Origin: Myxococcales bacterium
GTDB lineage: Bacteria > Myxococcota_A > Polyangia > Polyangiales > Polyangiaceae
Assembly (NCBI GenBank): GCA_025362165.1
Contig: JANYHY010000596.1
Span: 1-13,345, forward strand
Direction: 5' to 3'
DNA length: 13,345 nucleotides
Positions 7,703 to 13,345 of the stretch are shown one piece after another. The notes under the pieces were generated by a model, which saw nothing but the letters and a program-made list of their open reading frames with translations, made no database searches and had not been told where the DNA came from. Position 1 is the first letter of the stretch, and every line of letters starts with the position of its first letter. A program made the translations under genes and the position numbers.

Positions 7703-8574
7703 CCGACACGACCTCCACGACCAAGCGAATGCCGGCTGCGTTCCTTGGACATGGCAGCCCGATGAACGCGCTCGAGACGAACCGATACACGTTGGCGTGG
7801 CGTGCTTTCGGTGCCAGCGTCCCGCGCCCTCGCGCGATCCTCGTCGTCTCCGCGCACTGGTATGTCGGCGTGACCGCCGTGACTGCGATGGCGCATCCGC
7901 GGACCATCCACGACTTCTTTGGCTTCCCGAAGGAGCTCTTCGAGATCGAGTATGCCGCTCCTGGCGACACCGGAGTCGCCGAAGAGATCGCCGAGATCGC
8001 CAAGCCCACTCGCGTCGGGCTCGACCACGATAGTTGGGGTCTCGATCACGGGACCTGGTCCGTGTTGGTGCATGCCTTCCCAAAGGCCGACGTGCCCGTG
8101 GTGCAACTGGCAATCGACGCGCGCAAGGACTTCGACTTCCACTTCGATCTCGGTGCCCGACTCGCTCCGCTTCGCGATCGAGGAGTTCTCATCGTTGGCA
8201 GTGGGAATGTGGTTCACAACCTTCCCGGTATCGATGGGTCCAAGAAGGAGACTGGCTTCGACTGGGCGCACAGGTTCGACGAAGCGGCGCGCGCGGTAAT
8301 GACGGAACATCCCAGCAAAGCCCCCGCCCTTCGTGACCACGCAGACTACCGGCACGCGGCCCCTACGCCCGAGCACTTCATTCCACTGTTGCACCTCGCA
8401 GGCCTGGCTTCGGCCGCGAAGCAATCTGCGCAAGTGCTCATCGACGGTTACGCGCTCGGCTCACTGTCGATGACTTCCTTCACCCTCGAAGCGAAATGCC
8501 CAACCGACAGCGGCGACCAACGACCAGGCGCGACCTTGCCGCATGACGTTCCAGCAGAGGACACAAACGTCTGA
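7699..8574 (+). CDS. ygiD: Extradiol aromatic ring-opening dioxygenase, YgiD/LigB type (DOPA 4,5-dioxygenase family)
   Basis: The 291-residue protein matches the YgiD pattern along its length: FLGHGSPMNALE, VVSAHWYV, TIHDFFGFP, GLDHGTW, SGNVVHNL, PTPEHFIPLL and the closing GSLSM. Likely metal ligands and active-site histidines are His18, His53, His173 and His226. Family members cleave catechol-type rings. E. coli YgiD opens L-DOPA at the 4,5 position, and related plant enzymes make betalamic acid. The true substrate here is unknown. An alternative start at Met11 would match the conserved core, but the ATG at 7699 overlaps the preceding stop codon and is preferred. About 25 residues after the conserved GSLSMTSF end form an unusual polar tail. 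It is convergent with the next gene, and its stop codon forms part of a hairpin at 8571-8590. Confidence 0.9.
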   Translation: MTDTTSTTKRMPAAFLGHGSPMNALETNRYTLAWRAFGASVPRPRAILVVSAHWYVGVTAVTAMAHPRTIHDFFGFPKELFEIEYAAPGDTGVAEEIAEIAKPTRVGLDHDSWGLDHGTWSVLVHAFPKADVPVVQLAIDARKDFDFHFDLGARLAPLRDRGVLIVGSGNVVHNLPGIDGSKKETGFDWAHRFDEAARAVMTEHPSKAPALRDHADYRHAAPTPEHFIPLLHLAGLASAAKQSAQVLIDGYALGSLSMTSFTLEAKCPTDSGDQRPGATLPHDVPAEDTNV

Positions 8575-8590
8575 CTAGTCACCTGGTCAG
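8571..8590. terminator. Hairpin shared by two convergent stop codons
   Basis: CTGACTAG (8571-8578) pairs with CTGGTCAG (8583-8590), giving an 8-bp stem with one G-U pair and loop TCAC. The left arm contains the stop codon of the dioxygenase and the right arm the complement of the stop codon of the minus-strand gene. No T-run follows on either strand, so it is not a classical intrinsic terminator. It could still act as a bidirectional end structure or an RNA 3' protector. Confidence 0.4.
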
Positions 8591-8958
8591 TCGGCGCCGG
8601 AGTCGGTCGCGTCTTTTGCTCCGTCGCGAGCGTCCGTGGTGGCGTCTTTGGCTGCGTCGGGCTGGCTCACGTCGGGCTCGTTCACGTCGAAAGGCGAGCC
8701 GCCGTAGAACGGAACTCCACCACCCGTGTCGACCTCGCCTCCGTCAGGAGGCGGTGGTGAGGGTCCGCCATAGAACGTGTTTGAAGCCGACCCGCCGCAT
8801 GCCCACGCGACCGCGGCCGCGCTCGCCAGCATGACCGCTCGGCGTGCGCGACGTCGAGGCGCTTCCGGCATCAATACGACACTGCCCTTGCAGAACGGGC
8901 ACGCCGACTCGGTCGATCGCACATGCCGCGCGCACCCCTCGCAGACCCCGAACCTCAT
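8587..8958 (-). CDS. Small zinc-ribbon protein with membrane segment and FYGG/acidic tail
   Basis: The product is 123 residues with the chosen ATG at 8958. An in-frame GTG at 8994 would add 12 Gly-rich residues and is judged less likely. The head holds a CxxC pair at Cys6/Cys9 and a second at Cys20/Cys23 (CPFC), which suggests one zinc-binding ribbon. A basic patch (RRRARR) precedes a short hydrophobic segment (about 41-53) ending in WACGG, which resembles an internal lipobox at Cys54. The tail is rich in Pro, Gly, Asp and Ala, repeats FYGG twice and looks disordered. From memory, proteins with this arrangement occur in Polyangiales genomes without assigned function. Predicted topology is zinc ribbon inside and tail outside, but that is inference. 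Confidence 0.65.
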   Translation of the reverse strand: MRFGVCEGCARHVRSTESACPFCKGSVVLMPEAPRRRARRAVMLASAAAVAWACGGSASNTFYGGPSPPPPDGGEVDTGGGVPFYGGSPFDVNEPDVSQPDAAKDATTDARDGAKDATDSGAD

Positions 8959-8991
8959 TGCGTTAGGGTAGCCGAAGCCGCCTTGGCTCGC

Positions 8992-9008
8992 CACGCCCGC
9001 GAGGCGTG
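8992..9008 (-). terminator. Possible terminator hairpin after the haem/copper lipoprotein gene
   Basis: CACGCC (8992-8997) and GGCGTG (9003-9008) form a perfect 6-bp stem with a five-base loop, 26 bases beyond the minus-strand stop codon at 9035. There is no U-tract, so termination here would be weak or factor-dependent. If it works, it separates the next small gene from the upstream operon. Confidence 0.3.
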
Positions 9009-9034
9009 AGACACAAGCACTTCTTCATGCCGAG

Positions 9035-10303
9035 TTAGTGCGGAGTTGGGACGCAGGTGGATCTTGCGGCTGGGAGGGCCCATAGGTGGAAGGCGTCGGT
9101 CGCGGGCCAGTACATCGTGAACGAATAACACATCTCGTCTTGGGTGAATTCGCCGAAGGAGACGTCAGCGCTGGTGGGGTTGTTCCAGGCGCAGCGCGTG
9201 TGAATGACGTCGCCGCCGTGGACTGTCGCAGACATCGGAGACCATAATTGGTTGGTGAAGCTCCAGTTGTTGACTGCGCCCAAATCCAGATTGCCCGATT
9301 GACCACTAGCGGTAGTCGCGATCGTAGTGCCTAGTTGGTGCATGTGCGGGAAGGCCGAAATTACATGCATATCCGTAACCGACTTCGGAATTGGATAATC
9401 GCATGTGATGTCCAGCGCGCCGTGCGCGGGGATCGTGAAGCTCATCGAGCCGAACGCGATCACGTCCGCGTCGTTGGGACGCGGTGTCGTGGTGGTGCAG
9501 AGATCGAACCCGGAAGTGTCCTCTTCCTCAGCTAGGCCCGCGAGGTTGTTGTAGTGCACTTGCACGACATAGTGGGCAACGCCGTCCGCTCCCGCCATCT
9601 TGTACCCAGCCTCGGGAGGCAACTCGAATGGCCCTCCGCCTGGAGCCCAGCCATAGACCAATTTCGCTTGTCCCACGCCGAGCGGGCAGAGCCCTGGAGT
9701 GATGGGTCGCGACGACTGCGCCTCGTACAAGAGCACGTGGTGGACGATCTTCGTATTGTCGATGTGCGGCGCGAACGCGATCGCTTGTTGATTGGGCAGC
9801 GCTGGGATGTCGACTCCATAACAGACGTAGACGTCCGACTGTTCTTGCGGCATGGCCCACGGTGAGATTGGGCGAACGCTGACGTCGGGCTTGCAGCTCA
9901 GACCAGGGATCGCGCCTCCATCATACGACGGAGACTTGCACACCTCGCTCTTGAGAGGGGCTGGCGCGCCGGCCGCGACCCAGTTGTCCAGCGTCGCTGT
10001 CTCCAGCGCGGAGAGACGATGGTTCGGCGGCTGCGGCATGGGGTGAGCTTCGTCGTGGATGCGCTCTCCGACGAGCTCGTAGACCGACCGGCTCGGAGCG
10101 CTCTTGGCCTTGGCGTGCAGATCCTCGTAGCTCACGAGAGACATGGGCGCGCCGAAGGACGGTGTCGCGCCGTGACAGGTCCGGCAGTGGGCGCCGAGCA
10201 CGTTTTCGATCGCGCATGGCAGCGGCGAGCCTGGAGTGCTCGTGGTGCTGCTACACGCTAGAATAAGCGCGATCATGCCGCCCAGCGCCGCCGCTCTCTT
10301 CAT
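9035..10303 (-). CDS. Lipoprotein: c-type haem motif fused to copper type II (PHM-like) monooxygenase domain
   Basis: The 422-residue protein has a signal peptide with lipobox LILAC (lipidated Cys17; Ser follows, fitting the outer membrane). The N-terminal domain carries one haem site Cys40-x-x-Cys43-His44, with Met89 (HPMPQPP) a likely distal ligand. From about residue 165 it resembles the catalytic core of peptidylglycine alpha-hydroxylating monooxygenase. It has His188-His189 and His250 in the positions of the CuH ligands, and His320-x-His322 plus Met391 in the positions of the CuM ligands, so both copper sites look intact. The family hydroxylates C-H bonds using O2 and two electrons supplied from outside. 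A fused cytochrome could deliver these, but that is inference. It is the third gene of a same-strand set, 31 bp after the zinc-ribbon gene. The substrate is unknown. Confidence 0.85.
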   Translation of the reverse strand: MKRAAALGGMIALILACSSTTSTPGSPLPCAIENVLGAHCRTCHGATPSFGAPMSLVSYEDLHAKAKSAPSRSVYELVGERIHDEAHPMPQPPNHRLSALETATLDNWVAAGAPAPLKSEVCKSPSYDGGAIPGLSCKPDVSVRPISPWAMPQEQSDVYVCYGVDIPALPNQQAIAFAPHIDNTKIVHHVLLYEAQSSRPITPGLCPLGVGQAKLVYGWAPGGGPFELPPEAGYKMAGADGVAHYVVQVHYNNLAGLAEEEDTSGFDLCTTTTPRPNDADVIAFGSMSFTIPAHGALDITCDYPIPKSVTDMHVISAFPHMHQLGTTIATTASGQSGNLDLGAVNNWSFTNQLWSPMSATVHGGDVIHTRCAWNNPTSADVSFGEFTQDEMCYSFTMYWPATDAFHLWALPAARSTCVPTPH

Positions 10304-10334
10304 CCGACAACCGTAGCAAGCTCGTGGCTCGCGG

Positions 10335-10709
10335 TCAGCCTTGGCGCACTCCGCACTTCGGGCACACCGAGAGACCTTCGAGCGCGGCGCCGCAGGACTG
10401 ACAGGCCTTCATCAATTGGGCGGCTCGGGTCGAACCGACGACGGTCCGCGAGTTGGGGTCGTCGTCAGCGTCGTCCACCACGTTCGGAAGGGCGCGGAGC
10501 GAAGGGGCGACACCCGCAAGGTTGCGGCCGCACTTCTTGCAAACGACGTCCTTGCCGTGGAGGAACTCGGCGCCGCAGTCGGGGCAGGGCTCTTTCTTGG
10601 GACCAACCTGCGGCGGCGAAACAGGCGTCGACACGCGGCCACGAGACCAAGCGATGAGACCGGCAGCGACCGCGACGATGAGTGCGAGGATGAGCACCAC
10701 GACGAGCAT
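10335..10709 (-). CDS. Membrane-anchored double zinc-ribbon protein
   Basis: The 124-residue protein begins with one hydrophobic helix (residues 1-21) followed by WSRGR, which suggests an N-out, C-in single-pass protein. Two zinc ribbons follow: Cys42/Cys45 with Cys57/Cys60, and Cys103/Cys106 with Cys116/Cys119. They are joined by an acidic linker containing DDADDDPNSRT. Such ribbons usually bind protein or nucleic acid rather than catalyse. No known family name is assigned. It lies 57 bp after the transducer gene and 31 bp before the haem/copper lipoprotein gene on the same strand, so all three are probably one transcript. No clear ribosome site precedes the ATG. Confidence 0.75.
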   Translation of the reverse strand: MLVVVLILALIVAVAAGLIAWSRGRVSTPVSPPQVGPKKEPCPDCGAEFLHGKDVVCKKCGRNLAGVAPSLRALPNVVDDADDDPNSRTVVGSTRAAQLMKACQSCGAALEGLSVCPKCGVRQG

Positions 10710-10766
10710 GGGATGAAAGCGACGATATCAGTCGCAGCTACGGAGTACGAATTTGTCGTCGTGCAA

Positions 10767-12116
10767 TCAGTCGACGATCGTGCTCCGCGAGGTGAAGGGC
10801 GCGCGGATGTGGAGCGTCTTCTTGCCCAGCGCGGAGGGGATGGGCTCGAACGGGCTCGCTTTGCGGATGGCGTCGGCGCAGTTGCGGTCGAACTCGTCGA
10901 TTCCGCTCGTACGCACGGGAGGCCACACCACGTGAGCGGTGCCGTTCTCGTCGATCGTGAAGTCGATGATCACGGTGCCTTGCTTGAGGTCCAGCATGGC
11001 CGCGCGCGGGAACGCGTTGGCCCACATGGGGTCGAGCTTGGCGTGGAGGCGGCGGAAATAGGGCATGAGATGAGGATCGTTGGTGTCGATGTCGAAGAGG
11101 TCACCCTCTCCAGTGCCGAGCGGCCGCGCGTGCGACCCGTCTCCGGAGACCCCGCCGGCGCCAGTGAGCCCACCTCCGCTCGTGCCTCCGCGACCGTCGC
11201 CGCTCGGTCCGCCCGCCGCGCTCGCATGAACGAGCGAGCGCACGATCGTCGAGACCTCTTGCTCGGAGTCTACGTCGTCGCGCGTCTTGGACTTGTCGAT
11301 CGCTGGGATCGCGATCGCTCCTTGCGTCACGTCGGGTCGCGCGTTTGCGACCGCCGCGCTCTGTCGATGGTCGGCGCCAGGCAGCGATCCGTGAGCGCCA
11401 ACGCCTGGAGAAGAGTCGAGCGCGCCGTCGTTTTGAGAACCTGGCGTACTCGTGAAAGCGACGGGGTGAACGGACGAGAGCCCCTGCGCATCGCCACCCG
11501 CGAACGCCGGAAGTGCGCCAGGCTTGCCGCCAACCGTGGACGGCGCGAGCGCCTGCATCGCTCCGCGGCTCGGATCGGTTGTGGCGACAAGGCGACGCTC
11601 TTGTCGATCGCCCTGCCCCATCGCGATGAACGTCGCCTCCATCGGGTGAGTGGTGGCGCGACGGTCCTCCCAGCTCGACCTCATCGCGCTGCTCTTGATG
11701 CGGTGCTGCTGATCGCGATCGAGCCTGCTGATGAGGTCGGGTGAGAGGCGTAGCTGCTCGTCTCGATCCGTGAGGTGGATCGCCTTCAGCGCGGCCGCTT
11801 GATCGCCGCCGTGCCCGAGGTCGCCGTTGTCCACCCGCGCGATCGTGTCTCCGCCCGAGGCCGTGGGCCCATCGCCTCGCACGTCCAGGGTCTCGTTTGT
11901 GATCATCGTCCCCGTGGCGACTGCGGGCAGCTCGAGCGTGACATCATCGGCGCCTGTCTTGGCGCGCGCGAGCTCTGCCTGCTTGTCTGCCTCCTCGCGC
12001 TCCCAGTTCCTTACCGCGAGGAACACGACGCCTGACGCGAGCACCAAGTGCACCGCGAGGGACATGATCCACGCGACGCCCGTGATCGGGACTCTCGGTT
12101 TGCTCGATCGATCCAC
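10767..12116 (-). CDS. TonB/TolA-like energy transducer
   Basis: The 449-residue protein has a short cytoplasmic N-terminus, one transmembrane helix (about 12-35), a charged stretch, a long low-complexity periplasmic region (about 50-350, ending in a Gly-rich hinge) and a C-terminal TonB_C-like domain (about 360-440). That domain includes GTVIIDFTIDENG from Gly380 and a closing PFEPIP segment. The helix contains Ser19-x3-His23, the spacing found in TonB and TolA, where it contacts the ExbB/ExbD or TolQ/TolR motor. No motor genes lie in the window, so they must be elsewhere if the gene works. The start is a GTG with no visible ribosome site. The next in-frame Met (residue 18) would cut into the helix. 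It is divergent from the nuclease gene, with 63 bp between starts, and first in a likely operon with the zinc-ribbon and haem/copper genes. Confidence 0.8.
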   Translation of the reverse strand: MDRSSKPRVPITGVAWIMSLAVHLVLASGVVFLAVRNWEREEADKQAELARAKTGADDVTLELPAVATGTMITNETLDVRGDGPTASGGDTIARVDNGDLGHGGDQAAALKAIHLTDRDEQLRLSPDLISRLDRDQQHRIKSSAMRSSWEDRRATTHPMEATFIAMGQGDRQERRLVATTDPSRGAMQALAPSTVGGKPGALPAFAGGDAQGLSSVHPVAFTSTPGSQNDGALDSSPGVGAHGSLPGADHRQSAAVANARPDVTQGAIAIPAIDKSKTRDDVDSEQEVSTIVRSLVHASAAGGPSGDGRGGTSGGGLTGAGGVSGDGSHARPLGTGEGDLFDIDTNDPHLMPYFRRLHAKLDPMWANAFPRAAMLDLKQGTVIIDFTIDENGTAHVVWPPVRTSGIDEFDRNCADAIRKASPFEPIPSALGKKTLHIRAPFTSRSTIVD

Positions 12117-12179
12117 TCGTTGTCGTTATTGTGAGGCCTGCACCGACTGAAAGCCACACGAACGATCGAAGCCGCTCAC

Positions 12180-12965
12180 ATGCTCATCGACACACATTGT
12201 CACCTTGATCCTGCCTATTTTGCCGATCCGGACGCTGCCATGGACCGCGCGCGCGCAGTCGGCGTCGGCTCGTTCGTGGTCATCGGTGTGGGCCGGGATC
12301 TCGCGCCGGCGCGGCACGCGGTCGCGCTCGCGAGACGCTTGCCGAGTCAAGTAGCGGCCGTGGTAGGCGTGCACCCGCATGACGCGACGAGCCTCACGGA
12401 CGAGGCGTACGCCGAGCTGGCCGAGCTCGCACGCGCGCCGGAGGTCGTCGCTGTTGGAGAGATCGGCCTGGACTACCACTACGATCACTCCCCGCGTGAC
12501 GTTCAGCGCGCCGCGTTCGCGCGACTGATCGGGCTCGCGAAGGAGGTGCACAAACCGATCGTGATCCACACGCGCGAGGCCGCCGCAGACACGCTCGAGG
12601 TGATGGCCGCGGAGGGGGCGCGCGACGTCGGCGGCGTCATCCATTGCTTCAGCGAAGACCGCGCCTTCGCCGAGCGCGCGCTCGAGATGGGGTTCGACCT
12701 CTCGTTCTCCGGCATCGTCACGTTCAAGTCGGCGGCGAGCGTCCACGACGTCGCCGCCTGGGCGCCGCTCGACCGCATCCTGGTCGAGACCGACAGCCCC
12801 TACCTGGCGCCCATGCCCATGCGGGGGAAAGCGTGTGAGCCTGCGTACGTCGCCCACACCGCGGCGCGCGTCGCGGCGCTCCGGAAGATGTCGCTCGGCG
12901 ACCTGGCGAACGCGACGACCGCCAACGCCGAGCGCTGCTTCCGGCGAATCTTTCCGCGCGATTGA
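12180..12965 (+). CDS. TatD-family metal-dependent hydrolase (DNase)
   Basis: The 261-residue length is typical of TatD/YcfH/YabD proteins, and all hallmark motifs are present: DTHCHLD with His6 and His8, VGEIGLDYHY with Glu94, IHTREA with His130, IHCFSED with His155, and ETDSPYL with Asp205. These residues bind the two metal ions in the TIM-barrel active site. Known members are cytoplasmic nucleases, with E. coli TatD acting as a 3'-5' exonuclease in DNA repair and DNA breakdown. The specific substrate cannot be told from sequence. The metG gene that often sits beside tatD is not in the window. The start at 12180 gives the expected MLIDTHCH opening. No clear ribosome site is visible. Confidence 0.95.
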   Translation: MLIDTHCHLDPAYFADPDAAMDRARAVGVGSFVVIGVGRDLAPARHAVALARRLPSQVAAVVGVHPHDATSLTDEAYAELAELARAPEVVAVGEIGLDYHYDHSPRDVQRAAFARLIGLAKEVHKPIVIHTREAAADTLEVMAAEGARDVGGVIHCFSEDRAFAERALEMGFDLSFSGIVTFKSAASVHDVAAWAPLDRILVETDSPYLAPMPMRGKACEPAYVAHTAARVAALRKMSLGDLANATTANAERCFRRIFPRD

Positions 12966-12989
12966 CGCGAAGAAAGGCGGGGCTCGCAC

Positions 12990-13007
12990 CTGGCGCCGAT
13001 GCGCCGG
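12990..13007 (+). terminator. Possible hairpin terminator after the TatD-family gene
   Basis: A 7-bp stem (12990-12996 with 13001-13007, one G-U pair) encloses loop CGAT, 24 bases after the stop codon. There is no T-run. It sits just before the point where sequence of a different type begins. Confidence 0.3.
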
Positions 13008-13040
13008 TGACCGCAAACTGGAACACGGGCGACGCACGCA

Positions 13041-13238
13041 CGCGTCTCCGCCGACATCCTGCTGCTGCTGAATCGGGAACTGGTGCGCGCGTTGAAAGCG
13101 CCTGACATTTCAGGCCGTGTCTCGCAGGAAGGCTCGAACGTCATCGGTAACAGCGTTGCCGAATTCACCGCCATCGTTCGCGATGGGGTGCAGAAGTGGC
13201 GCGCCGTGGCAAAAATTGCGGGTATCAAGGCGGAGTGA
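13041..13238 (+). pseudogene. C-terminal remnant of a TctC/Bug-type solute-binding protein
   Basis: Only about 65 codons are readable. Reading backwards, the frame is blocked by TGA at 13008-13010. The translation runs VSADILLLLNRELVRALK, then an EGSNVIGNSVAEF segment, and ends in QKWRAVAKIAGIKAE. This matches the usual C-terminus of tripartite tricarboxylate transporter substrate-binding proteins (pattern: ADIxxxLNxExxxAL...PEEFxxxIRxExxKWxxVVKxAGIKxE), which are normally about 320 residues. These periplasmic proteins deliver small organic acids to uptake systems and are greatly expanded in Burkholderiales. No signal peptide or N-terminal lobe is present upstream, so this is a truncated gene, or a real gene cut by an assembly join near 13010-13045. 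Confidence 0.6.
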
Positions 13239-13251
13239 GCCGCGGTGCGCC

Positions 13252-13345
13252 ATGCCCGCTTTTGAAATCATCAGCATCCTCCTGCTAGCGGGCATCGCAT
13301 GGCTGTGGCTCGATAGTCTGAAAGCGCGCGAGATCGCGGTGCGCG
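13252..13345 (+). CDS. DUF3301-type small membrane protein (5' part only)
   Basis: The window ends after 31 complete codons. The start MPAFEIISILLLAG then AWLWLDSLKAREIAV matches, from memory, the conserved N-terminus of DUF3301 proteins of Betaproteobacteria: one membrane helix followed by W-x-W and a charged LKARE segment. The function of this family is unknown. The start codon is 13 bases after the stop of the solute-binding remnant. It shares the foreign character of that remnant and not that of the rest of the window. The call rests on a short stretch. Confidence 0.6.
   Translation, partial: MPAFEIISILLLAGIAWLWLDSLKAREIAVR

Noticed and set aside
10341..11744. 467-codon plus-strand open frame opposite the transducer and zinc-ribbon genes
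   Set aside because: The minus strand gives a membrane helix with Ser-x3-His, a TonB_C-like domain and paired CxxC motifs. The plus-strand product is Arg-rich with no such signal.
12126..13037. 303-codon minus-strand open frame opposite the TatD-family gene
   Set aside because: The plus strand carries every TatD motif; the antisense frame is a composition shadow.

Overview
The window looks like chromosomal DNA of a GC-rich myxobacterium (phylum Myxococcota, probably near the Polyangiales). Supporting signs are strong G/C preference at third codon positions, a secreted protease ending in a MYXO-CTERM-type tripartite tail, several lipoproteins, a REC-XRE response regulator, and a small zinc-ribbon/membrane protein with an FYGG-rich acidic tail. 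The last ~300 bp do not fit: they read like Burkholderiales (betaproteobacterial) DNA. Taxonomy is inferred from recalled family resemblance, not from a search.

Layout. (1) 11-84: tRNA-Pro(CGG), minus strand, with a good promoter at 120-148. (2) 85-459: no gene, a few hairpins. (3) 460-4880: a response regulator with a Cro/C1-type output domain, then 59 bp later a 1250-residue S8 (subtilase) protein with calcium-binding-type repeats and a surface-sorting tail. (4) 4982-5055: tRNA-Met(CAT), followed by a perfect 23-bp tandem repeat. (5) 5278-7137, minus: a lipoprotein with a Cys-rich head and an Asp-box beta-propeller. (6) 7217-8574, plus: a Coq4-like protein overlapping by 4 nt a YgiD/LigB-type extradiol dioxygenase. 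(7) 8587-12116, minus: in order of transcription, a TonB/TolA-like transducer, a membrane double zinc-ribbon protein and a lipoprotein combining a c-type haem motif with a copper type II monooxygenase domain, then a second zinc-ribbon membrane protein. (8) 12180-12965, plus: TatD-family nuclease, divergent from the transducer. (9) 13041-13345: C-terminal remnant of a TctC/Bug-type solute-binding protein and the first 31 codons of a DUF3301-type membrane protein.

How they may work together. The regulator and protease may form one transcription unit controlling a secreted surface enzyme. The Coq4-like and dioxygenase genes are translationally coupled and both point to aromatic or quinone-type substrates. 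The transducer, zinc-ribbon and haem/copper lipoprotein genes are closely spaced and suggest an energised envelope system carrying a redox enzyme. These links are inferences from gene order. No CRISPR array, insertion sequence, integrase, phage gene or recognised defence system was seen. The best leads are the two small enzyme modules and the abrupt taxonomic change at the right end, which may be an assembly join.
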